Shown: positions 1 to 10,430, numbered from the stretch's first letter. The stretch: 64,000 bases of DNA from Strongylocentrotus droebachiensis (GCA_035222895.1 JAVYIG010001049.1:331658-395657), one strand, 5' to 3'. Program-made: numbers and translations. Notes: a model not told the origin generated them from the letters alone.

Positions 1-404
1 ATGTGAGAAACGGGAGTAGAATTATGCTCACCTATATAGCAAATAATTGTCTTAAATATTGAGCACAACTATAAATCTAGACGATATCGACTAAAATAAA
101 GTAACTTCAGTTTGCGCCTAAATGCATAAATACTGACCGATTGCCCTATTCTTGGTTCAAGGGAATTCCAAAACCTAGGTCCAGTGGACCCCAAAGTAGT
201 AAGGGCAAATTGCGTTCTAACAAGAGGTAAGTGATATGCTTGCGCCTGTTACTAAATTACTAAAGAGCGTATAATTAGTTTTTTAAAGATTTAAAGACAA
301 CTTGTTTGCATGAATCCACAAAGTCGCATTAGTCAACTCAGAGTTTACAGTCTGCAAAAGAGTTTGTGGATTTATGTGAGAGAAAAATACACTGTAATGA
401 CCTG
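1..404. other. Intergenic, no gene seen
   Basis: AT-rich sequence without a reading frame or repeat that I can recognise. Similarity to the 55.3-kb copy of the segmental duplication begins only near position 405. Confidence 0.5.
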
Positions 405-2640
405 TATTCTACTAGTCACGAATTGAAACCCGACGGTGGATTCAAGGTTTTGTTCAGAATCGGGTTTAACAAAAACAGTTAGCCTAATCAAGTTGTCCTT
501 CATTAAACGTAATCGTAGACTCGGATTAGGGCTCAGTAGAATATGAAATAATGGATTTTAATTTTCCAAAGATTTTCTTTCATGCTGCTTACTTATCACT
601 TGGACCAGGGTTTCGTTCTACGTCACCGGATCTCAACAGGAGCATGTTGGTCATGTCTGGACAGTCATTCCCTTTGATTGCATCTGCTTCACCGGTGGTC
701 GTCCCTGATAGGGGGATCGGATAGGTCGGTGATCCGTGATTCTCTGTTACTTCCTAAGAACAAAGATAAAATTACGAATAGAAGACACACTTTGAACTCT
801 GTAAACTATAAACAAGCCATATTGAGATAATATCCTAGTGCCACATTGTATATCTGGCGGTTTTTTAATCAATCGTTCTAGTTTATTTTAACATTTCTAA
901 TATATACAACAAATATTACTGACAGGTGATGAAGGGTGACTGTTCATATATTTATTGGACAAGATGATTCATGATATTCCTTTGATTCCTTAATGAAATT
1001 GATGGACAGAAATCGATTTTCAAAATAATAATCAGACGTTATTTGTCAAAACACATTTAGAATCACATGAGAGTAATAATTCTGTGAAAGGGTAAATGAC
1101 ACTTTTACCATTGATTATAGTGCAACTAACGTCAAATAAAAAAAAATCCACAGCAAATTGAATTAATCAAACTGTCTTCTATAAAACTCTTATATAGCTC
1201 CAATTTTGCTAGTAACATGTCCTATACAAAAACAGTTTTACAAGAAGAATTATTATACATTTTTTGTTTGTTTTGTTTTGTTCGTCTGTCTCGTTTTTCT
1301 TTTTTTTAAATTGGAGAGGGGTGGTTCTGCGGAAAAACATACGAATTTCATTCATACCCTGATAGATGATGCTGTTTGCTCTGTGTTTCTCGTTGTGGAT
1401 TTAGGTGACAAGTCCGATATTAGATCCTCTATCCCCGACGGTGCAGAATTTGATGTTTCCTCCTTGTACATTTGGATATGATCTGTCTCACCTGCGATAG
1501 CTACAGGTACATGTGAGTGCGATTCTGATGTGAAAACTTCAGGTGGTTCTATTATTTGGGCGGAATTAGGGTGGTATATATGTGACACTAGATTGATGGT
1601 TATATGTCTATTGTCCAATTCATCTTCTACGCTGGGTCGAGGAACTGGAATTTGCACTTCAGTGGTATCAGGTACAGGGTTGATCTTATTAGCCGTTGGA
1701 GAACCATTGTTTTCAGCACAAGAAGACTCAGAGTGAGAGACATCGTTATGAACGAGGCTTTTTACATCACATGGGGATCCACTCTCCTTTGCAGCATCAC
1801 AACCTGGACCGTCACATTGTGACCGAGTCTGACAATTAGCATTGCATCTGCTAATGCTGACGTCACATGAAGGCCCTGTTTGAACGGTATTAAGGTTGAC
1901 ATTGTAAGAAGACGCAGGTCGACGTGCCGTGTTCCCTGGAGAACTATTCGCATCCAGTGAAGAGCCAGTGCGAGATGAGATATTACACTCAGGATTGTTG
2001 TTTTCTTTGGCTGGCTCAGCATTCTTATTTTTTTTTATTAAGTTGTGAAGTTTCCTCCAAAAGTAGTTGTAGTCATATTCTTTCCTCCGACGGCGCATGA
2101 AAGTGCCGATCCTGACACGCCAATCACCAAGAGACACAGGCATGGTGGCATTAGGATACTGTGTTATTAAAGAGAAACAAATGTTAATGCAAGGTAAATT
2201 CATGAAACGGGCAAAATGACTTTGTATACACAAATAGTATCACATCTTCTAACGGATTTATCTTAACATGTCATAAAGGAAAAATGTACTAGTATTCGTT
2301 TTTAAATTACATAATATCTCATCTTAGAAAGATAGCATAATGCATGGTGCTTCAATGCAAATTTGCACCGCTCTTTATATTCTGGAAAATACTGGTACAA
2401 TTCCCCTCCAGTGAGCAAACCCGGACAACTACCACCGGTAAAACTACCCTTTGTAGAAGTCCATTAACAGTAGTTTGATCTTTAGGGAGTATTTTCTACG
2501 GTGTGGTTGTTTGCGTTTTTACAGTTTTATTTTTACAGATGTCCCATTTGCTTCTTATGCTTCTTATGCGGAGTGTTAATCCAGGGATAGCTTTCTTTGC
2601 CAGACGATGTATGAAAAGTAGTTAAAAGAGACATAACTCG
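405..2640. repeat. Segmental duplication copy A, first part
   Basis: By eye this aligns over nearly its whole length with 55268-58080 in the same orientation, with scattered substitutions and small indels. The match starts at a shared TATTCTACTAG and runs through the minus-strand reading frame, its upstream region and a shared GTTAATCCAGGGA block (about 2576 and 58012). It breaks off near 2640 and resumes at about 15860. Copy B carries one extra insertion here, the MITE at 57339-57932. Whether this is a duplicated gene locus or a large old mobile unit cannot be told from the window. Confidence 0.8.
1352..2203 (-). CDS. Unknown protein, Cys/Ser-rich, copy A
   Basis: I do not recognise the family. 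The frame is about 283 residues and has a close, equally intact paralogue at 56217-57080. I start it at the MNLP methionine because both copies share it and differ upstream only by an in-frame 3-bp indel. A methionine 20 residues later (MPVSLGDWRVRIG) is an alternative, as is a spliced exon beginning after the conserved ..ACA(C/A)AG just before it. The N-terminus is strongly basic (FMRRRRKEYDYNYFWRKL) and is the best-conserved part. The middle is rich in Ser, Asn, Thr and Cys, with several short CDV/CDG-type cysteine motifs. The C-terminal half is acidic and Pro/Ser/Thr-rich and looks disordered. I see no signal peptide or membrane segment with confidence. The intact frame in two diverged copies argues that it was, or is, a real coding exon. 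Confidence 0.5.
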   Translation of the reverse strand: MNLPCINICFSLITQYPNATMPVSLGDWRVRIGTFMRRRRKEYDYNYFWRKLHNLIKKNKNAEPAKENNNPECNISSRTGSSLDANSSPGNTARRPASSYNVNLNTVQTGPSCDVSISRCNANCQTRSQCDGPGCDAAKESGSPCDVKSLVHNDVSHSESSCAENNGSPTANKINPVPDTTEVQIPVPRPSVEDELDNRHITINLVSHIYHPNSAQIIEPPEVFTSESHSHVPVAIAGETDHIQMYKEETSNSAPSGIEDLISDLSPKSTTRNTEQTASSIRV

Positions 2641-3290
2641 TGTTCACACGATGGCAATGTTGGTCGGCGTAAAGGTCGTTTTTAAAGAGAGCTAGTCGGC
2701 GTAAATAGGGACTTTTAAATTGAGTGGACGAGAACACGACGAACGCCGACTGATCATGCGTGCCAACGTACTCAACTTCCCATGTTGACTACAATTAGAA
2801 ATCTTTTAGATTGCACTCGACGATATACATGCATGCAGGAAGTAACACTATGAACATGACGGACAAAGACAGAGGACAAAATATACAGTTCCTTATTCTA
2901 CCCTCAACAATTGCTGTGGTAGACACTGCTATTATGTAAAAATGTGTAGAACAGGTTAATATGCATGTGACACCAGTCCTGTTCTACACATTTTTACATA
3001 ATAGCAGGGAAGGAATGTTCCTTTGTCTACCTGAGGAACTGTATATTTTAGGCGCACGCGGCATACTAGTACCGTACTAGATTTAGGAAAATGAAGGTTG
3101 ACGCATTTTTGATCGCCGACTGAGACGACGTGACGCATGCGCATTGCCTTAAAATGACGTCACAGGTTGCAGTCAAAGCTGTCGACGTGCAAATCTAAAA
3201 GTCCCTAATATTGTGAGGTCGGCATAAAGGTCGGTGTATATTGTCTGAACGATAGTCTTGTTAGCTACGCCGACCTTTACACCCATCGAT
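2640..3290. mobile_element. Foldback (inverted-repeat) element
   Basis: Nested inverted repeats. The core is a perfect 29-bp stem, 2927-2955 against 2978-3006, around a 22-nt loop. Outside it, AAAATATACAGTTCCT at about 2878 reappears inverted near 3034-3050, and AGGGACTTTTA(A/G)ATT at about 2707 reappears inverted near 3197-3211. The outermost parts carry GTCGGCGTAAAGGTCG words in both orientations (about 2664 and 3260-3275). There is no coding capacity. It sits exactly where copy A of the segmental duplication is interrupted. Classified only as a foldback or MITE-like element; no clear target duplication was found. Confidence 0.6.
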
Positions 3291-3496
3291 TTATTCCTGG
3301 ATTTATCCAGGAGTAACGCGCTAACATGCCTAGAGGGTAGCGTTAGTTGACCGCGTGGATGCTCTTACTTGGCACTCGGAGTATCTGTGACTTTTCACGA
3401 GGGTTGTTTGTTTATACAATCGAAAATTAAAATTACATTTCGAGCGATTTAGAAGGAAGGTGGGTTAAAGTCAACTAGTGCGGGCGCCACCACTTC
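3291..3496. other. Intergenic, no gene seen
   Basis: Unique-looking sequence between the foldback element and a hAT-like terminus; nothing recognised. Confidence 0.3.
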
Positions 3497-3530
3497 CAGG
3501 GGCGGATCCAGAGGGGCGTGGGTGTGTGTG
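3497..3530. mobile_element. Solitary hAT-like left terminus
   Basis: Begins CAGGGGCGGATCCAG, the same terminal sequence that bounds the complete elements at 11218-13228 and 38655-39098. A matching right end with an 8-bp target duplication was not found. The right terminus ending at 15651 shares only the 5 bp ACTTC in its flank. Confidence 0.5.
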
Positions 3531-4335
3531 TGTAATTTGGTTTCTTCACATGTGCAGGGAGGGCGGGTATGTTGGCCTTACATTTACAGAAGTGGGAACA
3601 AGTAAAGTTTTCATGAACTTTTTACACTGGACTATTGTAGCCTCGTTTAAATGAATTTGTTTTAAATGTTTTAAATAGATTGTTTCGGTTTTGTCTGTCG
3701 CTCCAATTTGGGGTATTCTGAGGGGGCTAGGAACAGTGTGTGGTGGAAGTGTGGTCGGGTGGAGTGTGTGTCGCATGATGGGTAGGGGGGAAGTAGTAAT
3801 AGTAGTGTGTTTGGTTGGATGGGGTTATTTGTTTTATGATACAAATGATTTCATTTTTGTTTTCATCAATTGTACAATGTATGTAATGTAAATGTTTTGA
3901 ATTATGTCAAGGAAAAAAAAAAGTACTTTATTTCTAAAAATTAATTGGTATTGTTTGGAATCAATAAAAAGAAAACTATTAAAAAAAATATAAAAAAAGA
4001 AAGAAAAAAGAATCAATCAGATATGATTATTTACGTCTGGGGAGCGACCTTTAACCCTATGTTTACTGGGGGGGGGGGGGTCAATTTGACCCTCCCCTTT
4101 AGAAATTTCGCGACTTCTCCGAAACCGCGGCAGATATAACATTTTCCTTTTATGACTTTTTTCTTTCGAGTCTTACGCATCTTTTAAAACGATTTTTTTT
4201 CGAAAATCGGACGTAAAGTTACAAAGTCACGTGACCTTTTGTCTTTGCACGTCAGCCCGAAAATCGCTAATTTTTGTGATTTGTGTACAAAACATATGGA
4301 AATGTTATTTTTCCTAAAAAGAGATAAGGCGAGGC
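3531..4335. other. Low-complexity and repeat DNA, no gene
   Basis: GT-rich and TA-rich sequence. Around 4040-4130 is a dispersed repeat (TTTACTGGGGGG..TCAATTTGACC) that recurs in opposite orientation at about 15370-15460. The short frames here are low-complexity and I do not take them as genes. Confidence 0.4.
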
Positions 4336-4660
4336 GTCAAAAATATCTATTCCAGCTGGCTGCCGCCTCACGTATTGGCTGATCGAGGCTGCAATTCCAG
4401 CTGAAGCCTGGCTGGGGCAATTAATTTTCACTAATTAGGCGAGCCGGCTTGCGCCAGGCTGGGCTCTGAGTTTTACCCCGGAATCTTTAATCGGCCCATC
4501 CACCCCCGCCTGCCGCCTCGTCCATAATTGGCTCAGCCGGCTGCCGCCAAAAATAGGATGTTAAAGTTGCAACTTTAAAGTTTCCAGCTGGCGGCGGCCG
4601 TACGGAGATGCTTAAAGTTGTAGGTGGCGGCAGCTAGACGAAGATGCTTGAAGTTGCAAC
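4335..4660. repeat. CAGCTGGC/GGCTGCCGCC word cluster
   Basis: A GC-rich island in AT-rich surroundings, made of repeated short words: CCAGCTGG, GGCTGCCGCC, GCCAGGCTGG and AAAGTTGCAACTTTAAAG. Several are palindromic. It resembles the interior of the word-rich MITEs elsewhere in the window, but I could not find clean terminal inverted repeats, so it is listed as an unclassified repeat. Confidence 0.4.
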
Positions 4661-4924
4661 TTGTTGAAGCGTACTGAGCTTTCTCCCTAAAATGGCGCTC
4701 ATTTTCCGAGTGTGATGTCATTTCAAGCTATGTTTACATTTCTAGTCACGCCGGCCTTTGCTTACAAAACGGGATGGACGTGAAGCAACGAGGGGAAGGA
4801 TACCGTGTTAGACCTTGACAAAAACTTAGCAACATCCAACAAATCTTGAATACAGACCACTATGTTTCAGGCAAAAATGGCTGCCGTGATGCCGGGAACA
4901 TAGTTTAGACGTAGCTTTGAGGGC

Positions 4925-5175
4925 GATTGTTATCGCGCCTGTTCACAGCGAAACGCACCTGTTTTTAAATTGCCTAGATTAGCAAGTGTGCGCTTGTAAA
5001 AATGACACTTGGCTGGAATGTTCCCCCAGGGAGTGGAGAACGTGCATACATTGTGCGCGACAAAGCCTGATACCGATGACCGGGGTAATAAAATATATAA
5101 TGGTGAAGCGCTTCGAGAAGGCCTGCGGTCCTGAAAAGCGCTATTATAAGAACTAGCTATTATCCTAATTATTGT
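4925..5175 (-). repeat. Dispersed GCGCTTTTCAGGACC repeat, minus
   Basis: Contains the reverse complement of TATAGCGCTTTTCAGGACC, also found at 36358-36560 in plus orientation. The flanking words (AGCTAGTTCTTATA, TATATATTATTACCC) correspond too, so these are two copies of one dispersed family. This kind of sequence is common at the 3' ends of invertebrate retroelements; which family it belongs to is not shown here. Confidence 0.55.
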
Positions 5176-5279
5176 TGACAATTTAAGTGTATAATTTCAA
5201 ATATTTCATGTCATTTTATGTCTTTATATCCACTATTTTACACCATTTAAACTTGGTGTCCAATCAGGGGCGTCTCCAA

Positions 5280-5625
5280 GGGGGGGGGGGGGGGGGTGTG
5301 GGGAGGGGGGGGGGTGCGACACCCCCCACCTGTCAGGATATTGTCGGTAAAATTGCGCTATCGTCGGGGAAAAAAAGAGAAAGGGGAAAGGAAAAAAAGA
5401 GAGGGAAAGGGAAAGAAAAGAAAAAAAGAAAAAGAAAAGAAAGAAAGGAAAAGAAAGGAAAGAAAAAAGAAAAAAGAAAAAGAGGGAGGAAAGGAAAGAA
5501 AGGAAAAGAAAGAAAAGAAAGAACAAGGAAAAAAAAAGAGAAAAGGGAAACAAAAAAACGGAGGAGGAAAGAGAGGAGAGAGAGGGGAGGTAAGGATCTG
5601 AGAGAGGAGGAGTGGGAGTAAAAGA
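5280..5625. repeat. Poly-G run and GAAA-type purine tract
   Basis: G runs at 5281-5315 are followed by about 270 bp that is almost pure purine on the plus strand (GAAAAGAAAGGAA-type). Long frames here on both strands are artefacts of the composition, all Lys/Arg/Glu on one strand and Phe/Leu/Ser on the other. A very similar tract lies at 11280-11860 in the related element. Confidence 0.8.
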
Positions 5626-5929
5626 GAGAGGGGGTTGTTGGGTGGAGTCGTCTCGTCGAGGGAGCAAGAAAGACACGGGTAAAATATATTGCTGTGTCGG
5701 GTCAACTGTGTCGGTATTCTTGCTCGATCCTCGTGTACTATATTAATGCAGAAGTTTGAAGTCGGTGAGATGTATATTGTCGGTCGGCCGACAAGTTTTT
5801 TTCCCTACGAACTGTGACTTTTTATCCGCTGTGACGACTTCGAGAGTGACTACAACTACAATACTTGTATTTTCTCGAAGTTTCACTTTCCTATAATATC
5901 AGCTAAAGAAATTAGAGGTTTAACATTTT

Positions 5930-6460
5930 CGGGGAAACTAAATTCAAACAAGGATTAAGAGTCAACAACGGTAGGACGAATCGTCTGCCTTTCTCTATAT
6001 TTTGATGAAACGCCAAAAAATCCGCGCTTTGCGCGGAACGGGAAAACTTCGTTTATACGAGTCGAGAACGGTTCAACGAATAGTCTTCTTGAAGCTTATC
6101 AACACTAGTGTGGCTAGGAGGGATAAGACCACACAGCGAGGTCACTGACAGGTGGCTATATCATCAACTCAGCTCTCAAATAATATAAGAAATAGAGGAC
6201 CATGGGAGACCAATAGGCACCGATTGGAGAAGTTTGCTATATAAAGGGAGCAAGTAGCTACAAGTAGGACAGTGGGTCTTTAAGGAAACGTCACAGCTTC
6301 CGCGCTTCGCGCGAGAGGGGGAAACTGAATTAAGATAAATAGGGCTTAGTAAGATTCGAAAACGATGCAATGAATCGTCTTCTTTCTATAATAATTAAGT
6401 CGAACGTCAATGCTTCCGCGCTTCGCGCCAGGGGGGGAACTGAATTCAGACAAATAGGGC
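5930..6460 (+). repeat. Satellite family 1 (about 110-bp unit), left arm
   Basis: Degenerate tandem copies of a unit of about 105-115 bp with these landmarks: AACGAATCGTCTTCTTTCT, AAACGTC, a GC hairpin of the type CCGCGCTTCGCGCGG, then GAACTGAATTCAGACAA. The hairpin stem is six bases with a three-base loop. The array continues at 8864-9150 on the far side of the LINE and recurs at 12370-13110. Confidence 0.8.
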
Positions 6461-8864
6461 TTCTCTAAGAGTGTCTCATCCTGAGTTGACAAATGTGCTT
6501 CTCTAAGAGTGTCTCATCCTGAGTTGATATCAACAAAAATATCATACAGGAACTTCAAAGACATGGATCACTCTAAATTTGCTTCTGAGCTCGCGGCTAA
6601 ACTCGATGCTCCGAAACCTAATAATGGGACTGCTGATGAATGTCCTATCAAAGAGATCGTATCGGAATTCGACTCTGCCGTCCAGGAGACTCTTGACTCT
6701 ACTGCTCCCATGAAGACAGTCACCATCAAGGCTCGTCGCAGGCCCAGGTGGTATAACTCGACAATAATAGGGGATTCACGCCGCGAACGCCGCCGATGTG
6801 AAAGGCGGTGGGGAAAACACAAGACTGATGTGAATTTGAGCGCCTTCCAAGCTGCAAAACTTCATGTCAAAAAGTGCATCACCATGGCCAAGTGTGAATA
6901 CTTTACCTGTGCTCTTGAAGAGTGTACTCCAAAGACTGCCTTCCAAGTACTGAATAGGTTACTGAACACCAATGAGAAGGTTCTTCCTGTACATGACTTG
7001 CCAGCTGAATTAGCAGACAGATTCGCCAACTTCTTCACTGATAAAGTCTTGAAGATTCGGAATGAACTTGATAGCAATGATCCCGATCCAATGCTCACAT
7101 CTTGCTGTAATCAGGGGATAGGTCTTCAGTTCCGAGAGTTCGCTGAAGTATCTGAGAGTGAAGTGGAGAATATCATCAAACGTTCATCCTCAAAGAGCTG
7201 CTCCCTCGACCCTCTACCAACATGGCTGCTGAAGAAACATCTGAGAGTTGTACTTCCTGAACTTGTTCACCTTACGAACCAGGTTCTGTCTAGTGGTGTC
7301 TTTCCTACAGATCTCAAAGAGGTGTTACCAGTCATCAAGAAAGCGTCACTGGATAGAAATGATCTGCGGAGCTATCGCCCTGTATCAAATATACCATTTC
7401 GATCTAAGATTATCGAGCGAATAATGCTTAGACAACTTACCGAGCACATCCAGGATAATGGACTTACTGAACCCATGCAATCGGCATACAAAGAACACCA
7501 TAGCACTGAAACAGCACTACTTAAGATTCAGACGGATTTACTTCAAGCCATTGACAGTCAGAAAGGAGTAATGATGGTGCTGCTTGACTTGTCTGCTGCG
7601 TTTGACACAGTGGACCATAAGATTCTGCTGGATCGTCTTGAAGACCATTTTGGTATTACAGGTCTCGCTCTCAAGCTTATCCATTCATACCTTGAAGACC
7701 GGAACAGCCATGTTTTAATCTCTGGTCAGCTTTCGAAAGCTTGTAGACTGCCACATGGAATTCCACAAGGTTCTGTCATCGGACCCTTGTTTTTCACCCT
7801 TTACATTCGTCCCATTGGTGATATTCTTCGGGCTCATCGAGTATTCTTTCACATGTATGCAGATGACATTCAGATCTACGTGATGTTTTACCCAACTGAT
7901 CCAGTTGCAATTGATGCTGCGCTAGGCAGACTCAGTAGCTGTATCACTGAAATTCAGCGTTGGATGAATGGGAACAAGCTCAAACTCAACGATGACAAGA
8001 CTGAATTCTTTGTCTCTGCTTCACCGCATCATCGGTCATCCCATCTAATGAACGATGTCAAACTGATGATTGGTGAGAAATCCTTCCAACCATGTAAGTC
8101 CATCCGCAATCTGGGAGTAACACTTGAACCATCTGTGAACTTAAGTCTTCATGTCAACCTTCTCAGCAGAAGCATCAAGTACCACCTACGTAACCTGTGG
8201 AGGGTCAGGCGGTTTATTGATAAGTCAACATGCCACGCTGCGGCAAGGGCTCTTGTCCTTTCCAGACTAGACTACTGCAACAGTCTATTCAGTGTTCTCA
8301 GCCAGAGGGACCTTGATCGCCTTCAGAGACTCCAAAACTCAGCGGCAAGGCTTGTCTTCTCTGCTCCTCTTCGGACTCACATAACACCACTTCGACTTGA
8401 ACTCCATTGGCTGCCTGTACGACAGAGAATAGCTTTTAAGATCCTACTACTGGTCTACAAGTCTCTCAACCACCGATGTCCCCCGTACATAGCTGACTGC
8501 TTGGTTCGTCGCCCTCGAGTCCGAAATACCCGCTCATCATCATCCATCTGGCTCACTCAGTGTCTCTCTAAGAAACGTGCTGGTGAATTGTCTTTTCCAT
8601 CGGTTGCTGCTAAACTGTGGAACCAACTACCTACTGCTGTGCAGACGGCCTCATCTGTTGACCAGTTCAAGAAACTGCTCAAGTCACATCTATTCTGCTA
8701 GAAATTTCTTATTACCAGCCTACATATACTTTACTGATCTGTGAGAAGTGTCTAACTTTTGTTTTAAGTGGCCCAAACATTGTGGAGCATGTGTGCAGCG
8801 CTTTGTAACTGCAAGGAAAAGGCGCTATACCAAATATCTTATGGATTGGATTGGATTAAGAGTA
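6452..8864 (+). mobile_element. CR1/L2-like LINE, 5'-truncated
   Basis: A non-LTR retrotransposon with a reverse-transcriptase frame (6509-8701), a short 3' UTR and a 3' end of GGCGCTATACCAAAT followed by ATTGGATT-type repeats, as in CR1/L2 elements. The endonuclease half is missing. The 5' junction carries a direct duplication: CTTCTCTAAGAGTGTCTC.. occurs at about 6453 and again near 6499. The element splits satellite family 1: AAATAGGGCTT lies just left of it and AAGAGT..AACGATGCAACG just right, which join in uninterrupted units. Confidence 0.85.
6509..8701 (+). CDS. LINE reverse transcriptase (truncated ORF2)
   Basis: Reverse transcriptase of a CR1/L2-type non-LTR retrotransposon, used in target-primed reverse transcription. 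About 730 residues remain, in one open frame with a stop. Visible features are the linker YRNFKDMD near the start, the RT fingers YRPVSNIPF, motif A with LLDLSAAFDTVDH (about residue 355), GIPQGSVIGPLFF (about 415-427), and the catalytic YADD in FFHMYADDIQIY (about 450). The C-terminal region typical of the family follows (LQRLQNSAARLVF, LHWLPVRQRIAFKILLLVYK, LWNQLPTAV). The apurinic endonuclease domain and ORF1 are absent. The position listed as the start is a GTG inside the frame; the true start was lost with the 5' end. The open frame suggests a fairly young insertion, but it cannot be autonomous. Confidence 0.9.
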   Translation: MSHPELISTKISYRNFKDMDHSKFASELAAKLDAPKPNNGTADECPIKEIVSEFDSAVQETLDSTAPMKTVTIKARRRPRWYNSTIIGDSRRERRRCERRWGKHKTDVNLSAFQAAKLHVKKCITMAKCEYFTCALEECTPKTAFQVLNRLLNTNEKVLPVHDLPAELADRFANFFTDKVLKIRNELDSNDPDPMLTSCCNQGIGLQFREFAEVSESEVENIIKRSSSKSCSLDPLPTWLLKKHLRVVLPELVHLTNQVLSSGVFPTDLKEVLPVIKKASLDRNDLRSYRPVSNIPFRSKIIERIMLRQLTEHIQDNGLTEPMQSAYKEHHSTETALLKIQTDLLQAIDSQKGVMMVLLDLSAAFDTVDHKILLDRLEDHFGITGLALKLIHSYLEDRNSHVLISGQLSKACRLPHGIPQGSVIGPLFFTLYIRPIGDILRAHRVFFHMYADDIQIYVMFYPTDPVAIDAALGRLSSCITEIQRWMNGNKLKLNDDKTEFFVSASPHHRSSHLMNDVKLMIGEKSFQPCKSIRNLGVTLEPSVNLSLHVNLLSRSIKYHLRNLWRVRRFIDKSTCHAAARALVLSRLDYCNSLFSVLSQRDLDRLQRLQNSAARLVFSAPLRTHITPLRLELHWLPVRQRIAFKILLLVYKSLNHRCPPYIADCLVRRPRVRNTRSSSSIWLTQCLSKKRAGELSFPSVAAKLWNQLPTAVQTASSVDQFKKLLKSHLFC

Positions 8865-9155
8865 AAAAACGATGCAACGAATCGTCTTCTTTCTATAATA
8901 ATTTAAGGAAACGTGAAAGCTTCCGCGCTTCGCGCGAGAGGGGGAAACTGAATTCAGATAAATAGGGATAATAAGAGTCGAAAACGATGCAACGAATCGT
9001 CTTCTTTCTATAATAATCAAATCAAACGTCTAAGCTTTTCGCGCTTCGTCCGGGAAGGGGGAAACTAAATTCAGACAAGAATTAAGAGTAGAAAACGGTA
9101 CAACGAATCGTCTGCTTTCCTAATAATTTAAGGAAACGTCAAACGTGATGGTGAC
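8864..9155 (+). repeat. Satellite family 1, right arm
   Basis: Continues the array at 5930-6460 after the LINE: AACGATGCAACGAATCG, TTCTATAATAATTTAAGG and the hairpin CTTCCGCGCTTCGCGCGAG, in about two and a half units. Confidence 0.8.
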
Positions 9156-10430
9156 AGCGGCAGTGGCAAAAACGTTTGGGGTTTTGGGCAATACATTACG
9201 GTCAGAAGAGCATATTTTGATACCTTATTTGTGACACTGGCAGGACACAATTAAGTGTTAAGTCCAGGGGGCGGAGCCCCCAGAGTGCTCAGGGGTTATA
9301 TAAATTAAATCATAATCAGATGAGCATATTTCGTACCTTATTTGTGACACTAGCAGGTCACGAATTGGCGTGGGGTCCAGGGGGTGGAGCCCCGGAAGTT
9401 CAGGGTTTTTGAGCAATAAATTACGATCAGATGAGCATATTTTGATACCTTATTTGTGACACTGGCAGGGCACAAATTGGTGTTGGGTCCAGGGGGCGGA
9501 GCCCTCAGAAGCTCAGGGATTGTATACATCAAATTATCGTCAGATGAGCATGATTTAATACCTTATTTGTGACACTGGCAGGTCACGAACTGGCGTGGGG
9601 TTTCAGGGGGCGGAGCCCCCGGAAGCTCAGGGGTTTTGGGCAATAAATTACGGTCAGATGAGCATATTTTTATACCTTATTTGTGACACTGGCAGGTCAC
9701 GAATTGGCGTAGGGTCCAGGAGGCGGATCCCCCGGATGCTCAGGGGTGTTAGGCAATAGATTACGATTAGATGAGCATCCTGGGGCCCGTCTTAGGGCCA
9801 TTGGTGTGGTTCGGGGGCATAGACCCGGAAGCTCAGGGCTTTAGGCATTTAATTATTTCAGATGAGCATTATTATACCTTATTTGTGACACTGGCAGGTC
9901 ACTAATTGGCGTGGGGTCCAGGGGGCGGAGCCCCCATAATTTCAGGGGATTTAGACATATTATAACAGTCAGACAAGCATGTAGGGGCCCGCCTTAGGGC
10001 CCATGGTAGGGTCGAGGGGTGGAGTCCCGGAAACTTAGGAGTTTTAGGCATTTTATTACGGTCAGATGAACATATTTTGATACCTTATTTGTGACACTGG
10101 CAGGAAAATAATAAACGTGAGGTTCAGGGGGCCGAGACCCTAGATGCTCAGGGGTTTTAACCATTAAATTACCGTCAGATTAGCATCCAGCCATCCGCCT
10201 TAGGGCCCGAGATGGGGTCCAGGGGGTAGAGGAACCGGAAGTCAAGGGGTTTGAGGCATTAAATAACGGTCAGATGAGCATATTTTGATACCTTATTTGT
10301 GGCACTGGTAGGTCAATAATTGTTGTGGGGTCCAGGGGGCTTACCCCCCAGGAGTTCAGGGGTTTTAGGCATTAAATTACCGTCAGAAGAACATCCAGGT
10401 GCCTGACTTTGGGTCCTAAGTAAAATCACT
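9155..10430 (+). repeat. Satellite family 2 (about 115-bp units)
   Basis: About eleven tandem units spaced roughly 90-120 bp. The typical unit has GTCAGATGAGCATATTTTGA, TACCTTATTTGTGACACTGG, CAGGTCACGAATTGGCG, GGGGTCCAGGGGGCGGAGCC and CTCAGGGGTTTTAGGCATTA. A variant replaces the middle with GGGGCCCGTCTTAGGGCC (near 9780, 9985 and 10200). Many units hold the perfect hairpin GGGGGC-GGA-GCCCCC. One and a half units recur inverted at about 12185-12350 inside the 11218-13228 element. Confidence 0.85.

Noticed and set aside
5187..5705. Long overlapping frames on both strands with Lys/Arg/Glu or Phe/Leu/Ser runs
   Set aside because: They arise from a purine-only tract; no stop codons are expected in such sequence and no domain is present.
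9155..10430. CRISPR-like array
   Set aside because: The regular spacing of about 115 bp is a eukaryotic satellite: whole units are similar, with no short repeats separated by unique spacers.
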